Shown here piece after piece: positions 41,615 through 52,789 of a DNA stretch of 64,000 bases (position 1 is its first letter; every line of letters begins with the position of its first letter). A program made the position numbers and the translations under genes. The stretch spans positions 2,157,101 through 2,221,100 of the forward strand of contig JALMQS010000828.1 in assembly GCA_024734495.1 (NCBI GenBank). The letters are read 5' to 3'. The notes under the pieces were generated by a model. The model saw only the letters and a list, made by a program, of their open reading frames with translations, ran no database searches and had not been told where the DNA came from. The DNA comes from Forficula auricularia. Its lineage: Eukaryota; Arthropoda; Insecta; Dermaptera; Forficulidae.

Positions 41615-42700
41615 CAAGCTGCGTCAGGCGTGCCTCCGGCACGCCGTCTGCACCTTGGCCCTCCGGGCAGGTGGCATTGGCGGGCAGCGTCTCGAGACGG
41701 CCAAAAGTTTGTTTGCAATATAATTTTGTTCAACTGTATTTTAATTAAATATACTCGTATTTTATTAATTAAAAATCAGCTTCAAGAAATAATCTAACTC
41801 ATTGCGAAAGCAAAATAAAAAATTCTGAGTGTGTCAAGCTTACGCACGACGGAAGTGAAACTTCTAGTATTCCTCTCTCTCTTTTCATTTCATTCTCTTT
41901 TTTCTCTCTTACGTTAGTTTGAAGATTATAGGTTAAATAATTCAACGACGAAGCATAGATTTACTCTTTCTAATATTTTCTTATACATGAATGAATTTTG
42001 ATTTATGTACAGTTCCAAAAATTCTTTTTAATGTTACATACAGCATTTTCATTTGTTTGAATGTTCAATAATAATTTTAGTGTTGAATGTGCTGTTTTTC
42101 CTCCGTCTAATAAAGTGGCAGCAATTCCAGATGATGTCATTTGTGCCAATATGAGCGAAATTAAAAATGTTTCCCTGTTCCACCTGGTGCATTAAAAAAA
42201 AGAAACCATCTTCTTGAGCAGCGACTGCATGCATAATTTTATCATAAAGTAATTTTTGTTCTGGTAACAATTTTGGTTCATTCGCTTGAACATATGCATT
42301 TAAACCATCAACATTGTACGATTGTTCACGTTGCATATCGCGATTAAATAAATCACTTACTGGCCGATTAGCTGATGGCATCCCTAATTTAATTAGTGGT
42401 TGATTCGAAATGATCATGCATAAATCTTCCAACTTAATCAAAGATTCATTATATATTTCTGGCGAGAAATTTATATCTGGATCTCCTCGAATTCTACGTA
42501 GAGCATGTAATACATCTTCACTCATTGAAGCCTTATATTTTCCCCATAATTTAGGCGGGTTAGTTGGAAAACACGTTGTCAATAAAATGGCAAACAAACA
42601 TCGTATTTGATGTGGCGATGAACCGAGAGCAGCATCGGCAAGAGTTGTATCCCAATGCAATCTTCTTCTAACAATCGTAATGCTAGGCATGCACCATGAT
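41615..42700 (-). mobile_element. Decayed autonomous Helitron, 3' part
   Basis: On the minus strand a helicase remnant (42690-42049) is followed by a GC-rich stretch (41700-41630) with hairpins GCGTGCC-GGA-GGCACGC and GCCCGGAGGGC and the end ACGCAGCTTGTA, comparable to the TTGCAGCTAGTA end of the Helitrons at 33929 and 59189 (CTAG changed to CTTG). Confidence 0.6.
42049..42690 (-). pseudogene. Helitron helicase fragment
   Basis: The minus-strand frame matches Helitron Rep-helicases just upstream of and into the Pif1-like helicase: LLTTCFPTNPPKLWGKYK, SPEIYNESLIKLEDLC, LIKLGMPSANRPVSD, then PEQKLLYDKIMHAV. The Walker A region is still visible as NAPGGTGK in one frame and FLISLILAQ in another, showing a one-base deletion at the GGGAAAC; a further deletion precedes SSGIAATLLDGGKTAHS. 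The N-terminal Rep endonuclease is absent. Dead. Confidence 0.8.
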
Positions 42701-42899
42701 TCGTTGTATGTAATGCACTGAGATACTGGGAAATGTATTTATAATAAGAAACATTGATTAAGATTTGGAATGTTTCTTTCCGACAGGCTCAGTTTAGCCA
42801 ACTAATAACAATAAAATAATCACATTTAAAAATATAAATTTTTCTTTTTACTTAAGAGAGAATGGTGTATTTCTGTGAAACAGTTTAATTCTAAAGTTT

Positions 42900-43060
42900 A
42901 GGGAAAACAAAATATATCTATAATATAATCATAATACTTCTTCAAGGCCTTTGAGAACAATGAATTAACCCACACCCATTGTCTGCCTGGGTACAAAAGA
43001 AAAGATAAACCTTTTTTAAAACCCCAATTGGCATTCTACCTGAGAATAATTAATTTAATT
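42900..43060. repeat. Dispersed repeat shared with 5640-5800
   Basis: CTTCAAGGCCTTTGAGAACAA and the following CCCATTGTCTGCCTGGGTAC are shared with 5676-5730. It forms the start of the tandem array that follows. Confidence 0.5.
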
Positions 43061-43970
43061 ATGTAAAATCGTGTGAAATCAAATCAAACCGATTTGGCCC
43101 AAAATTTAGATAAACCATCTGGAGCACTAAACAAACATATGGTGTGATTATGGTTTCGATACGTTCAGTGGTTTACGCATGGGTCGATCACGCACATACA
43201 TACTAAGGATTATATATATATACCTATATATATATATAAAATTAAATTAACAAATTATGTCTGTATTCAAAATAGATTTTATTATCTTAAAAAAAAAAAA
43301 AGTTTCTGAAATTTTGACCTGACTACCTGTATACCCCTTTCTTTTGTTAAGAGGGGTTTCATTGTTTAAGACCTGACCTTTCAGGGCAGGGATAATGTAT
43401 TGTTTGCTTGGCCCTTTTAGAGGCTCTATTTCTATAGATCTTATCTGTCAATCAATTAAATATAAAAATAAAAAATAAAATCAAACCGATTTGGCTCAAA
43501 ATTTAGGTAAACCATCCCCAGCACTAAGCAAACATATGGTGTGAATATGGTTTCGATACGTTCAGTGGTTTAGGCGTGGGTCGATCGCGTTCATACACTC
43601 AAAGGATTTTATATATATAGAGAGATAAATAAAAAAAAAAAGTTTCTGAAATTTTGACCTGACTACCTGTATTCCCCTTTCTTTTGTTAAGAGGGGTTTC
43701 ATTGTTTAAGACCTGACCTTTCAGGGCAGGGATAATGTATTGTTTGCTTGGCCATTTTAGAAGCTCTATTTCTATAGATATTATCTGTCAATCAATTAAA
43801 TAAAAAAATAAAAAATAAAATCAAACCGATTTGGCTCAAAATTTAGATAAACCATCGCGAGCACTAAGCAAATATATGGTGTGAATATGGTTTCGATACG
43901 TTCAGTGGTTTAGGCGTGGGTCGATCGCGTACATACACACAAAGGATTTTATATATATAGATAATATGGA
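43060..43970. repeat. Tandem array, unit about 340-400 bases, 2.5 copies
   Basis: AACCGATTTGGC begins at about 43086, 43481 and 43824. Each unit has GTTTCGATACGTTCAGTGGT, GGGTCGATC, a TATATA run, then AGTTTCTGAAATTTTGACCT and AAGAGGGGTTTCATTG. Copies 2 and 3 are nearly identical. Confidence 0.8.
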
Positions 43971-44099
43971 TCATTTCCTGTCAGAAAAATTCTGAATATC
44001 TATAAATCTAAGAGTTTTATCAAAAAAGAGGTGCTTGTAAACGTTCAAGTCAATAAAATTTCCTCGAGAATGAGATAAAAATCATGTTTTTAAGATGAG

Positions 44100-45360
44100 T
44101 GCTTTTCATTTTATCAAGGGACAACTGAGATTTTTTGCAAAAAATTGCAGTTTTTCAAAACTTCAACCTAATTGCGGCACGGGTCACCATTATCCAATTA
44201 AGATATAACTTTGTTTAAATTGTAGCAAATTTAATCTAGTTTAAAAATGTATAGAATGGTCTTTGTCGAAAACGTGCTCCATCATGGTCGAAATGGAAAA
44301 AAATCGAAAAAAGTGCGAGTTTTTGGGTTAAAGTCAGAAAATTTCAAGGTTTTTCGGCCACCAAAACTTGTCCCCCACACTTTCGAGGTCGCAAATTTAG
44401 ATTTGGCATACCCAGACCATACCAAACGCTTCTTGGAAAAATCTTTTCTCGCAATTAATGTAAGCTGGAACCCCCCTATATACTGGGCTATTGCGGGATT
44501 TTCTAACAAAATGTATAAATCGACGCGAAATTTTTAAATTGCTATAATTCCAGACGATTTAAAAATAAAATCATAAATGTATATATCATTTTAAAGGAAA
44601 TTGAATGCTCTACAACTTCTTTTCTGAGAACTTTTACAGTAAATCTAAAGGCTTAGGTGATAGAGACAAAAGTTTGACGAAAAATATCGGAAATTTTATT
44701 TTTTTCATACACAAACGATATTTGATGGCAAATATCTCAAAAACCATAAGGAATAGAGAAAAATTAACCAGTAGCAATCTTGTAGTAAATATTATAACCT
44801 TTTATTTTGGTAAATGGGGAGTTGTGTAGCACAGTCAGCTAACGCACTGGCTTCGCTTCGGCATCGATCGATTATGACGATGTTGAAGTGGAGGTCCGGG
44901 GTTCGATCCTAGCTGGTAAAATAAAAATTTCTACCGGCTGAAAACTCGGCTCCCTCACTAACCCTACTAACACTCTACTTATGTGTTGTCTAAATGGGCT
45001 TTGTTCCCGGTGACATTAAATAAATAAAAAAAAAAAAAATTGGTAAGAATAACTTTTTTTGCGATCTACGGTTTTTGAGATATAAGCAAATAACCAAATC
45101 TAAGTTTGTGACCTCGAAAGTGTGGGGGACCACTTTTTTTTTGTTAAAAGTAACTTTTCCCTACGACCCACGGTTTTTGAGATATAAGCAAAAAACTAAA
45201 AAACGGGACATTTCCACCCCCGTTCCACCCCTAAGCCCGGTAGCTAGGACTGGGGACTTTTAGTATTTTTACCTCCTAACTAGCCCAAACACATTCCATA
45301 AGAAAAAAATTCTCTCCTCTAAAATGTTTTCTATAAGCCATTCGTTGACTGGACTATTAA
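44100..45360. mobile_element. Element family D, copy 2, interrupted by a SINE
   Basis: Inverse copy of 39530-40190 with additional inner sequence (44100-44300) resembling the core of the 10687 foldback (ATTGCGGCACGGGT, TCCAATTAAGAT). The SINE at 44815-45039 splits it. Right end TTGACTGGACTATTA. Confidence 0.6.
44815..45039 (+). mobile_element. tRNA-derived SINE (second family)
   Basis: A-box-like TGTGTAGCACAGTCAGC, B box GGGGTTCGATCCT, then a body with CTACCGGCTGAAAACTCGGC and a tail ATTAAATAAATA(A)n. Flanked by TTGGTAA on both sides (44808-44814, 45040-45046), inserted inside element D. The longer-than-tRNA spacing between boxes shows it is a SINE, not a tRNA gene. Confidence 0.85.
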
Positions 45361-45364
45361 TCGA

Positions 45365-46015
45365 AATAAGGAATATGCGATAATCTTAGTTAGATTAATT
45401 ATAGAAAATCCTTAAAAACCGAAAAGATGACATTTATAAGTTTTTAGATAACAAAATATTAACTCGACACTTCTATTGACATGTGTAAGTATTTTAATAT
45501 AAAGTTAAAAAATATAATTTAGATTAAATATCTAAATTTTTTTTGTCTCTTCGTTTAAAGAAAAAAAAATACCAAGTGTCCCTCTAATTATAAAAATTTT
45601 GATGATTTTTAAAGGAAAATAAAATCTCACTTCCATTAAAATAATGTTACTCTTCAAATGATAATTTCATACAGAGGTGAAAAATATAAAATGGTTAAAA
45701 TATATAGTAAAATATATGTTTTTTGATGAGAATGAAATATTACAAAGTTTCCATCTTTATAAGTAATTTTTCAATTTTTTTGATGGAAAAATAAAATAAA
45801 TTATTCAAATTAATATTTTATACAGGAGATGGAAAAATATAATTCAGTTTAAAAACCTATTTTGAAAAAATCGATTTTTGTACGTTTATATATGTATAAT
45901 ATATTGGAAATTCCAGGTTTCTTGAATCTGGATTAACAATTCAACTAATAAATAGAAATATTAATTATCTAATAAGTTCTATATAGTTTCTTAAGTAATT
46001 AAAATACATTTGATT
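45365..46015. other. Intron end, AT-rich, nothing recognised
   Basis: Runs up to the acceptor of the last gustatory receptor exon. The repeated TTTTTGATG-GAAAAT-AAAT texture suggests an old low-complexity repeat. Confidence 0.4.
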
Positions 46016-46437
46016 TTTTTCAGATTGTTGGAGGTGTAGTAACATATTTAATCTTTTTGCTACAATTTCAATTAGCTGATAAAGAGTTTTTAACTCGATT
46101 TAAAATTAATTTGACTTCTAGTAAAAATAATACTGATTAATAAATTGGAATAGATATACCTAAATGAAAATTAGTATACTTTATAAAATTAAAATCTCTT
46201 AAATTTATGGAAATCAACGAATTAATGAATTAATCAGATATTGAGAATTCTTTGTAAGATTCTGAAAGTATGTAAAAAATCTGGAGTACACGTATAAACA
46301 AACACATTTCGAAGTTTGATTCATTAAAAACCATGAAATGATACACACCTTTGTTTAAATTGAAATTCTAATATTTTTCCACACAATGATAGTCAAGCAT
46401 TTTGACTTTTTGAAAGAACTTAATTTATATTCTACAG

Positions 46438-46754
46438 CAGTTTTCTTCAATCGTAGGGTTCCAATCAAACGGTTCAGGGGTTCCACGACTCAATGCTAAT
46501 GTTCGATGTATAATACAAATACTTTATATTTTATATGGAATATTTATCTTTTTTTGTTTGAATAAATATATCTTCTATTATATGTAAAGTTTTTATAACA
46601 AATGCAGGGACACACCTTGTTCATAACATGTAATATGTAATATAGCACCCCCCCCCCCCTAAAATAAAATCTTGGTCTGATACTATGCGAAGGGTTCCAT
46701 AAAAAATTATCTTAATAAAGGGTTCCGTGGTAAGAAAAAGGTTGAAGAACACTG
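46438..46754. mobile_element. Non-autonomous hAT element
   Basis: Begins CAGTTTTCTTCAAT and ends GGTTGAAGAACACTG, with perfect 8-base duplication TTCTACAG (46430-46437, 46755-46762). Interior includes GGGTTCC blocks and a C-run. Located 300 bases past the gustatory receptor stop. Confidence 0.85.
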
Positions 46755-46934
46755 TTCTACAGCCTCGATTAACAGATATAAAGTTATTATGTAGAAATGA
46801 ACTAAACTGGAGGAGCCGGGGAAGTGGAGATTGATTAGTTAATAAGACTTGGAAGTATTTTGTATATATATATATATATATTTATTTACACGATTTCACT
46901 TTAAAATAAGTTACATATTAAAGTTTGAATTTTT

Positions 46935-47029
46935 ATTTAAATCACACATGATTAATTTATAATTATTTATTAAAACAAATAATTACAAATTTAAATTTAA
47001 TTATAAATTAATCATGTGTGATTTAAATA
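46935..47029. repeat. Palindrome, arms 31 bases
   Basis: ATTTAAATCACACATGATTA... and its complement ending ...GTGTGATTTAAAT, perfect over 31 bases around a 33-base loop. Small MITE or hairpin repeat. Confidence 0.75.
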
Positions 47030-47249
47030 TCTCAAAAATAAAAGCTTCAACAGCTTCATTACTAATAAGTAACATATTTATATTAATATCTGAAGGATCA
47101 TGTTTATGGTATACTCTATCGTCAACTGGTTATCTATCGAATGATATCAGTCCATCATTTCGAATCTAGTGCTGCCAGTATAAAATATGTATATAACAAA
47201 AGTTCGGCTCCATTAAAATTTTATTTTTATTTTTTCCCTGAACCGTTTG

Positions 47250-48240
47250 TAGTGCGCCTGCAATGATGGTGAAAAACCCAAGTCTCATTGGTCTTTTAAT
47301 CAATGATCCTAAAATTTCAATTTTTTTACCTATTCATTCCATAATTCACCGTGAGTAAAATAAATACGAAAAAGTGTGAAAGATTGTTTTGCAGATTGTG
47401 AATTTAATTAAAATAAATACTAAAACACGCAGTCAATTCAAAAACTTTTTAGATGAGATGCGAGTGAATGACGAAATTGCCCAATGATTTATGTATTCTC
47501 ATATATCTACTGTGTTGTAAGATGACTGTAAACTTTGTTTGAAATCTACATTTGGATTTTTTGTGAACCCATTTATTTGTGACATTACTGAAGATGGATT
47601 TCCAATATCCTAAATAATATTTAGAGAAAATGAATGGTGGAATTGGAATTATTAGAGATGAAAAAGGATCAGGCATTGCAAATGCTGTACAGAGCTTTTT
47701 CTATGATTGAATTTTGGAAACTCCTATTCATTGCATAATTCACCGTATCCAAACTTAAACAAAGCTGCTTGTCGTCTATTTTGGATTTTTGGTACAACAT
47801 ATTGCTGTGAATTTTTGTACTCCAAAATGAAGTTCGTGAAGTCGATACCTCGTTCACAGTTGTCCAATCAACATCTTACAGAATTTTTGAGGACAGCTTT
47901 AACTAATTTCATGAAAATTTTAAAAATTTGACCACAAATTGTCCGTTAACTATTATACATTTTATTAATAAATATATTTTTATTATATTTGATTTTTGTT
48001 ATATTTGATTTTTATTATATTTGATTTTATAACTAAAATTTTGAAATAATTATGTTTTTCATAATTATATTTTTATGTGTTTTTATGTTCTTATATACTT
48101 GGACTTATGTGACTTGTAAAAATATACAATTACATTAAATAAAAAATTTTGAATTTTCGGAACTACGTGTGGTTCTTTATAAAATATGAAAAATCAGATT
48201 GTTATTCTCTCTAGTCTCATGTCTGCCCACCCCTCTGCTA
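47250..48240 (+). pseudogene. hAT transposase remnant
   Basis: Decayed blocks in order on the plus strand: PAMMVKNPSLIGLL (from the TDGAPAM catalytic region, with a following SIIH), VNLIKINTKTRSQFKNFLDE, then the C-terminal dimerisation block FGTTYCCEFLYSKMKFVKS and RSQLSNQHLTEFLRTAL (to 47931). Frames change several times and the middle is lost. A terminal repeat TGTCTGCCCACCCCTCTG closes it at about 48237. Confidence 0.75.
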
Positions 48241-48769
48241 AAAAGTATATAGCGGCTTTAAATATTCAACAATTGGCCGCCCAAACTCTCCTAAGAAATT
48301 ACATTTCAAAAATAAAGTAAAAAAAAAACTTCTACACTTTTTTAAACATGCTCTCACAGTGAAACAAAATTCCATTTAAATTTTTTATGTCGAATAAAGA
48401 TAAGTATTTATGTTATTTCTAGCTGAATGATAAATTTTTATGAATTTTATTTAATGTTTCCTTGTTGTCGAAAGGAAATTTATTATTAAATTAAATTTTA
48501 TTCATCTATATAAATACCGATGACAGAAAAAATCCATTTTAGTTCTTAGGCTTTCTATTTTAAAATGCATTTATCTTATGTTTCTATTATCCTATATTTA
48601 TTGATAAGTACCGAACATTATACTAATTTTATAAAAGATTTATGCGCCTTAAAAGAAAAAATATTTATGAGATCATTCCCGGACCATATTTAATTTAATT
48701 TTACGAAAATTTATAAAAAATGGTTAAATATACCTACCTATGTTCCTATGTATGACCAAATAAATTGGC

Positions 48770-49985
48770 ACGTTCTGATGTGGCCATCCACTTGACTTTA
48801 CCATACAACATGGCCCCTCTCTTATATTTAATATTTAATAAAATTATATGAATACATTTGGTTGAGTTTGGTACAAGAGACAAGAATTTCATCCCCTACC
48901 CCAATTTTGGGCGGTTAGATTTTGCATTTTAGTTTTCTGAGGCCCACTGATTATGTATACAAAATTTGGTTGAATTTGGTTCATGGGTCTATATTTTAAT
49001 TTTTGCCCCCCCCCCTCCCCCCACCATTTTAGGTGGTTAGTTTTTGCATTTTTAGTCTTCTGGGGGCCCACAGATTATGTATACAAAATTTGGTTGAGTT
49101 TGGTACAAGGGCATATATTTTTTATTTTTTGACCCTACACCCCCCCCCTCTTTGGGTGGTTAGTTTTTGCATTTTTAGACTTCTGGGCGGCCACTGATTA
49201 TGTATACAAAATTTGGTTGAGTTTGTTCAAATGGCCTAGATTTTTAATATTTATACCCCCTTGATTTTGGGTCTATATGCACCAAAATCTAATCAGCTCT
49301 TAATAAATTTTTTTTTGTAAATATATTATGTTAATATTCCTATAATTATGTAAATACTCCTGTAATTAAATTCACCCGACTATGTAAATATTTCTTGTTA
49401 GTGGAGGCCCCCACCTGCGTGGCCCAATAAACGTGTGAAATTTGTTTTTGATATTCACACTAGTTTTTGAGATCGTCCACAAAAAATTGGTAACGCACGT
49501 ACTAACAGACTAACAGACTAACAGACATTTTGACAAAACAATTATTATCTCGAAAAATATAATTTTTTCGGTGTTCACAAATTAGGGCTTTTTTGTAGAC
49601 CGAAATGCCAAATTTTGTATACATAATCAGTAGAGCCCCAGAAGTTTAAAAATGCAAAAACTAACCACCCAAAATGGGGGGAGGGTCAAAAAATGAAAAT
49701 CTATGCCCTTATACCAAACTCAACCAAATTTTTTTATGCATAATCCGTGGGCCCCCAGAAGACTAAAATGCAAAAACTAACCTCCCGAAATGAGGGTTGG
49801 GGATGAAATTTTAGGCTCTTGTACCAAACTCAACTAAATGTTGTATACATAATCAATGGGCCCCCAGTAATCTAAAAATGCAAAATCTAACCCCCTTACA
49901 TGATTATAAATAATTTTATTAAATATAAGAGAGGTTCCAGGTTGTATGGTAAAGTCAAGTAGATCGCCACATCAGAACGTGTCAA
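48770..49985. repeat. Family A, copy 3 plus opposed copy
   Basis: Starts GCACGTTCTGATGTGGCCAT (48768), has five poly-C units, and ends near 49610; an inverted set of units (49605-49900) follows to the complement of the starting sequence (49970-49985). A small insertion at about 49305-49425 (ending GTGGCCCAATAA) splits the first copy. Confidence 0.75.
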
Positions 49986-50139
49986 TTTATTTTATCAGCA
50001 AACAATTTCAGCTAGAGAACTGAAACTTAAATAAAGGTACAGTTTATTATGTAAAATTTTAGCCACATTTCGGCATATTGGTTACATTTCTTCAATAAGA
50101 TACCACTTTACGATTTAAAACAAAAGTGAAAGTGAGGAA

Positions 50140-50640
50140 AATGTGAAAACTCTTTCAAGACTAGACACGCATTCCGCAAATCTCAATGATTTGAGATTGT
50201 TGAAGATTAAGTGTAGAAAATTTGGGTCAGGTAGGTTCAAAGGCTCAGAATTTTCATTATTGTACCCTCCCCCCCTTCATTGTGAGTGGTTGGTTTTAGC
50301 ATTTCTAGTTTTCTAGAAGTCCACAAAGTAAGTGTAGAAAATTGGGTTCAGATAGCTCCAAAGGCCTAGAATTTGCATTTTTACTCACCTCTCCATTTTG
50401 GGTGGGTGGTTTTTTATCACATTATATTGTTTCGGGAACTAAATATGTATGGAATTTCAGCTCGATCCGATAATAAAAAGGGAGTTAAAATTCGAAAAAA
50501 ATTTTGGAACCAATTTTGGAACCAGAAAAACATCATACGAACTTTGCAAGTTAAATAAAGACTTGTAGTTGCAAAAGTATTTATCAAAAGATAAGCGCGA
50601 GTCAAAAATAGGGACATAAACATAAAAAAAAACTGATTTC
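50140..50640. repeat. Diverged family A-like units
   Basis: Two units with GTGTAGAAAATTGGGTTCAG, a poly-C run and TTTTGGGTGGGTGGTTTTT resemble family A but with changed consensus. The open frame 50373-50558 is not convincing as a gene. Confidence 0.45.
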
Positions 50641-50959
50641 CATTAAATTAAAAAAAATAAAAATATATATAATTTATATGTTGAATTTCTTCTCTGTAAT
50701 AAAAAACAAAACAAAAATCAAGCCCCATCCCCTCGGGAGTCTAACCCAAACACTAGTTTGCTTTTCGGGCAACTAGTCAGACACTTGAGAGAATAACCCT
50801 CCATACATGGAACATAACGAAAGACAAAAAAATTTTATTCCATTTAATTCGATTGGAATAATAAAAATTACTACTTAACTGAAATAAAGATTCAGCATCG
50901 GACCATCGCGGAGGGTATTAAATGGAAAGGGGGGACGGGACCCTCCTACATGCAATATA

Positions 50960-51335
50960 TCTGCCCTTTCCCTGTACTACAGATACTATCACGGTGTCTG
51001 TTCAGTCGAGCTGAAATCAATTATCCCCCCTAATGCCCTCTTTACGAGAAACACGCGGTTTTCAAACGCTCAGCACCCCTTCGCTGTTGGTTAAAAGTCG
51101 AACAAGCGCTTTCGCCAACTCTTTTGTCTCTGTGACCTCCAGAGACTGGAACTCGCTCCCTGCCACCATCTTTCCCGCGACTTATAACCCTCAGCTATTT
51201 AAGACCCATATCCACAGATACTCCCGCCCAACCCATAAAATTCTTTCTTCTTTTCACGATGGAGGGGCCAACCCAGGCCTTTAGGGGTTGCACCTTTTTG
51301 GTGTAACTCCTTCTCTCATCATTATCATAAAAAAA
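50960..51335 (+). pseudogene. Non-LTR retrotransposon 3' end
   Basis: 5'-truncated copy of the family at 60540-63200. Frames include YYRYYHG-like remnants, then FANSFVSVTSRDWNSLPATI and FKTHIHRYSR (to 51284), matching the last residues of that LINE's ORF2. Tail GGGGTTGCACCTTTTTGGTG and an A-run close it. Confidence 0.75.
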
Positions 51336-51438
51336 ATAAACATTAATTGAATGTAATGGAAGGCAGCCCAGAGGTAGTGAGGAAAGAAAAAATTAACACA
51401 TCAAATAAGGTGTAATTTATTGGAATCCTTCCTCCCTT

Positions 51439-51499
51439 CCTTTCAAACCGACGCCGACGTTTCGGAGGATTTTTCCCTTCTTCTTCAGGGTTTCAAAGG
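51439..51499 (-). ncRNA. Hammerhead ribozyme candidate a
   Basis: Minus strand: same motif as copies b and c. Core CTGAAGA and GAAA intact, GTC cleavage site, but stem II has one A-C mismatch (GAAGG/CCTCC) and six bases (GGCGTC-type duplication) are inserted at the start of the 3' side of stem I. Probably weakened. Confidence 0.5.
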
Positions 51500-51742
51500 G
51501 TCAATGAATGAAACAAATAAAAATGTTTCCTTCTTCTCTCCACAGTAGTGTTCAAAGACTTTCTTCATTTTTAACAAAGGCATAGAAAAACATTTTTTTT
51601 TGCACTCTTGTAAGTACCATATTCTACTGATTGCCTTGCTAAGTTTTTTATAGTTATTGTTAATTGTCTTAAAACACACTGATGCCTTCTTCCCATATAG
51701 ACGCGAAATTTCACTGTATGTAAACGGTGTACTCACGGCCAT
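51485..51742 (-). pseudogene. Short Penelope-like frame upstream of hammerhead
   Basis: 85 codons on the minus strand; the frame runs directly into the hammerhead. The stretch INNNYKKLSKAISRIWYLQ followed by ECKKK and PLLKMKK resembles the N-terminal region that precedes RT in Penelope-like proteins (a helix, Cys/Lys-rich, then a P-x-x-L-K motif). A frameshifted relative is at 51947-52159. No RT or endonuclease is present. Identification is tentative. Confidence 0.35.
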
Positions 51743-51906
51743 TTCAGGAGTATTTAATTTTTTTTTGCAACAAAATTTTCTCTGGAGAGAGACGGACTGG
51801 TAGAAATTTTAATTGAATGTAATGGAAGGCAGTCCAGTGGTAATGAGGAAAGAAAAAATTAACACATATCAAATAAGGTGTAATTTATTGGAATCCTTCC
51901 TCCCTT

Positions 51907-51961
51907 CCTTTCAAACCGACGTTTCGGAGGATTTTTCCCTCCTTCTTCAGGGTTTCAAAGG
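51907..51961 (-). ncRNA. Hammerhead ribozyme candidate b
   Basis: Minus strand, identical to candidate c in core and stems. Cleavage would fall after the C at 51918. Candidate a cleaves after 51456, so two cuts on one minus-strand transcript would release an RNA of about 462 bases. Confidence 0.7.
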
Positions 51962-52232
51962 GTCAATGAATGAAACAAATAAAAATGTTTCCTTCTTCTC
52001 TACACAGTAGTGTTCAAAAACTTTCTTCATTTTTATCAAAGGCATAGAAAAACATTTTCTTTTTGCACTCTTGTAAGTACCATATTCTACTGATTGCCTT
52101 GCTAAGTTTTTTATAGTTATTGTTAATTGTCTTAAAACACACTTATGCCTTCTTCCCATATAGACGCGAAAAGTTTTTGAACACTACTGTGAAGAGAAGA
52201 AGGAAAGATTTTTATTTGTTTCATTCATTGAC

Positions 52233-52287
52233 CCTTTGAAACCCTGAAGAAGGAGGGAAAAATCCTCCGAAACGTCGGTTTGAAAGG
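52233..52287 (+). ncRNA. Hammerhead ribozyme candidate c
   Basis: Stem I: CCTTTGAAACC (52233-52243) pairs with GGTTTGAAAGG (52277-52287) except one G-G. Core CTGAAGA 52244-52250, one extra A, stem II GGAGG/CCTCC (52252-52256, 52264-52268) with a 7-base loop, GAAA 52269-52272, stem III ACGT (52272-52275, self-complementary), cleavage triplet GTC ending at 52276. All invariant bases of a type I hammerhead are present. Stem III without a loop means cleavage would be by paired molecules. Confidence 0.7.
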
Positions 52288-52559
52288 AAGGGAGGAAGGA
52301 TTCCAATAAATTACACCTTATTTGATATGTGTTAATTTTTTCTTTCCTCACTACCTCTGGGCTGCCTTCCATTACATTCAATTAAAATTTCTACCAGTCC
52401 GTCTCTCTCCAGAGAAAATTTCGTTGCAAAAAATAAATAAACATATCTATTAAAATCTTTGATTCAACCTAAATTCATTTTTGTTAATAAAGTGATTAAA
52501 TATTGCAAGTTGATCTTGAGAAAAAATTAAATCTTTCTTAAATAGATACTCATTTCTTT

Positions 52560-52785
52560 GCATTATAATTTTTATTCTTTAACACCCCCCCCCCCCCCCC
52601 TAATGTTTCGTTCGATTTCAACCAAAATCTAATCAGCTTAATCTCAATATAAACAACATGTGAAATTTATTTTTCACTTTTTGTAGAAACAGAACCCCAT
52701 GGTTTCACTGAATTTTTTTTTATCAATATAGTTTTAGAAGTTTTAAGGTGGCACGTCCCCTCGGCCGCAAATTTTAAGAAGCGGT
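52560..52785. repeat. Family A fragment
   Basis: Poly-C run (52583-52600), ACCAAAATCTAATCAGCT and GTGAAATTT blocks equal the 3' part of family A copies. Confidence 0.6.
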
Positions 52786-52789
52786 ATAT

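Larger units (their letters stand above)
30887..46140 (+). pseudogene. Gustatory receptor gene with one in-frame TAG
   Basis: Three exons: 30887-31807, 35035-35103 and 46024-46140 (stop TAA 46138-46140), all phase 0, with donors GTAAGT and GTAAGA. They would give 368 residues, normal for insect Gr proteins. These are seven-helix ligand-gated cation channels of the 7tm_7 family in chemosensory neurons. The C-terminal signature TYLIFLLQF (about 337-345) fits the family motif TYhhhhhQF. Before it are LLSKLIDQLNNIFSLILL and the hydrophobic segments expected of membrane helices. A single TAG (31466-31468) interrupts exon 1 in the same frame. Both sides look coding (FGFNEIIFIS, then LLHFTILLGILQKL), and Gr proteins often have Gln here, so CAG to TAG is likely. 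Alternatives are readthrough or a 72-base intron (31397-31468), but the latter would delete a helix. A downstream Met (30938) could also be the start. The ligand is unknown. Confidence 0.85.
51345..52430. mobile_element. Retrozyme/Penelope-like cluster: two direct copies and one inverted
   Basis: Copy 1 (51345-51800) and copy 2 (51815-52170) lie head to tail on the minus strand; copy 3 (52175-52395) is inverted and truncated. Each contains the end block AATGTAATGGAAGGCAG, a hammerhead motif, and (copies 1, 2) a short coding frame. The spacers share CTCTGGAGAGAGACGGACTG, also at 52395-52420 inverted. The layout matches retroelements that replicate through ribozyme-processed RNA, a form known for Penelope-like elements and retrozymes. 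Confidence 0.65.
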
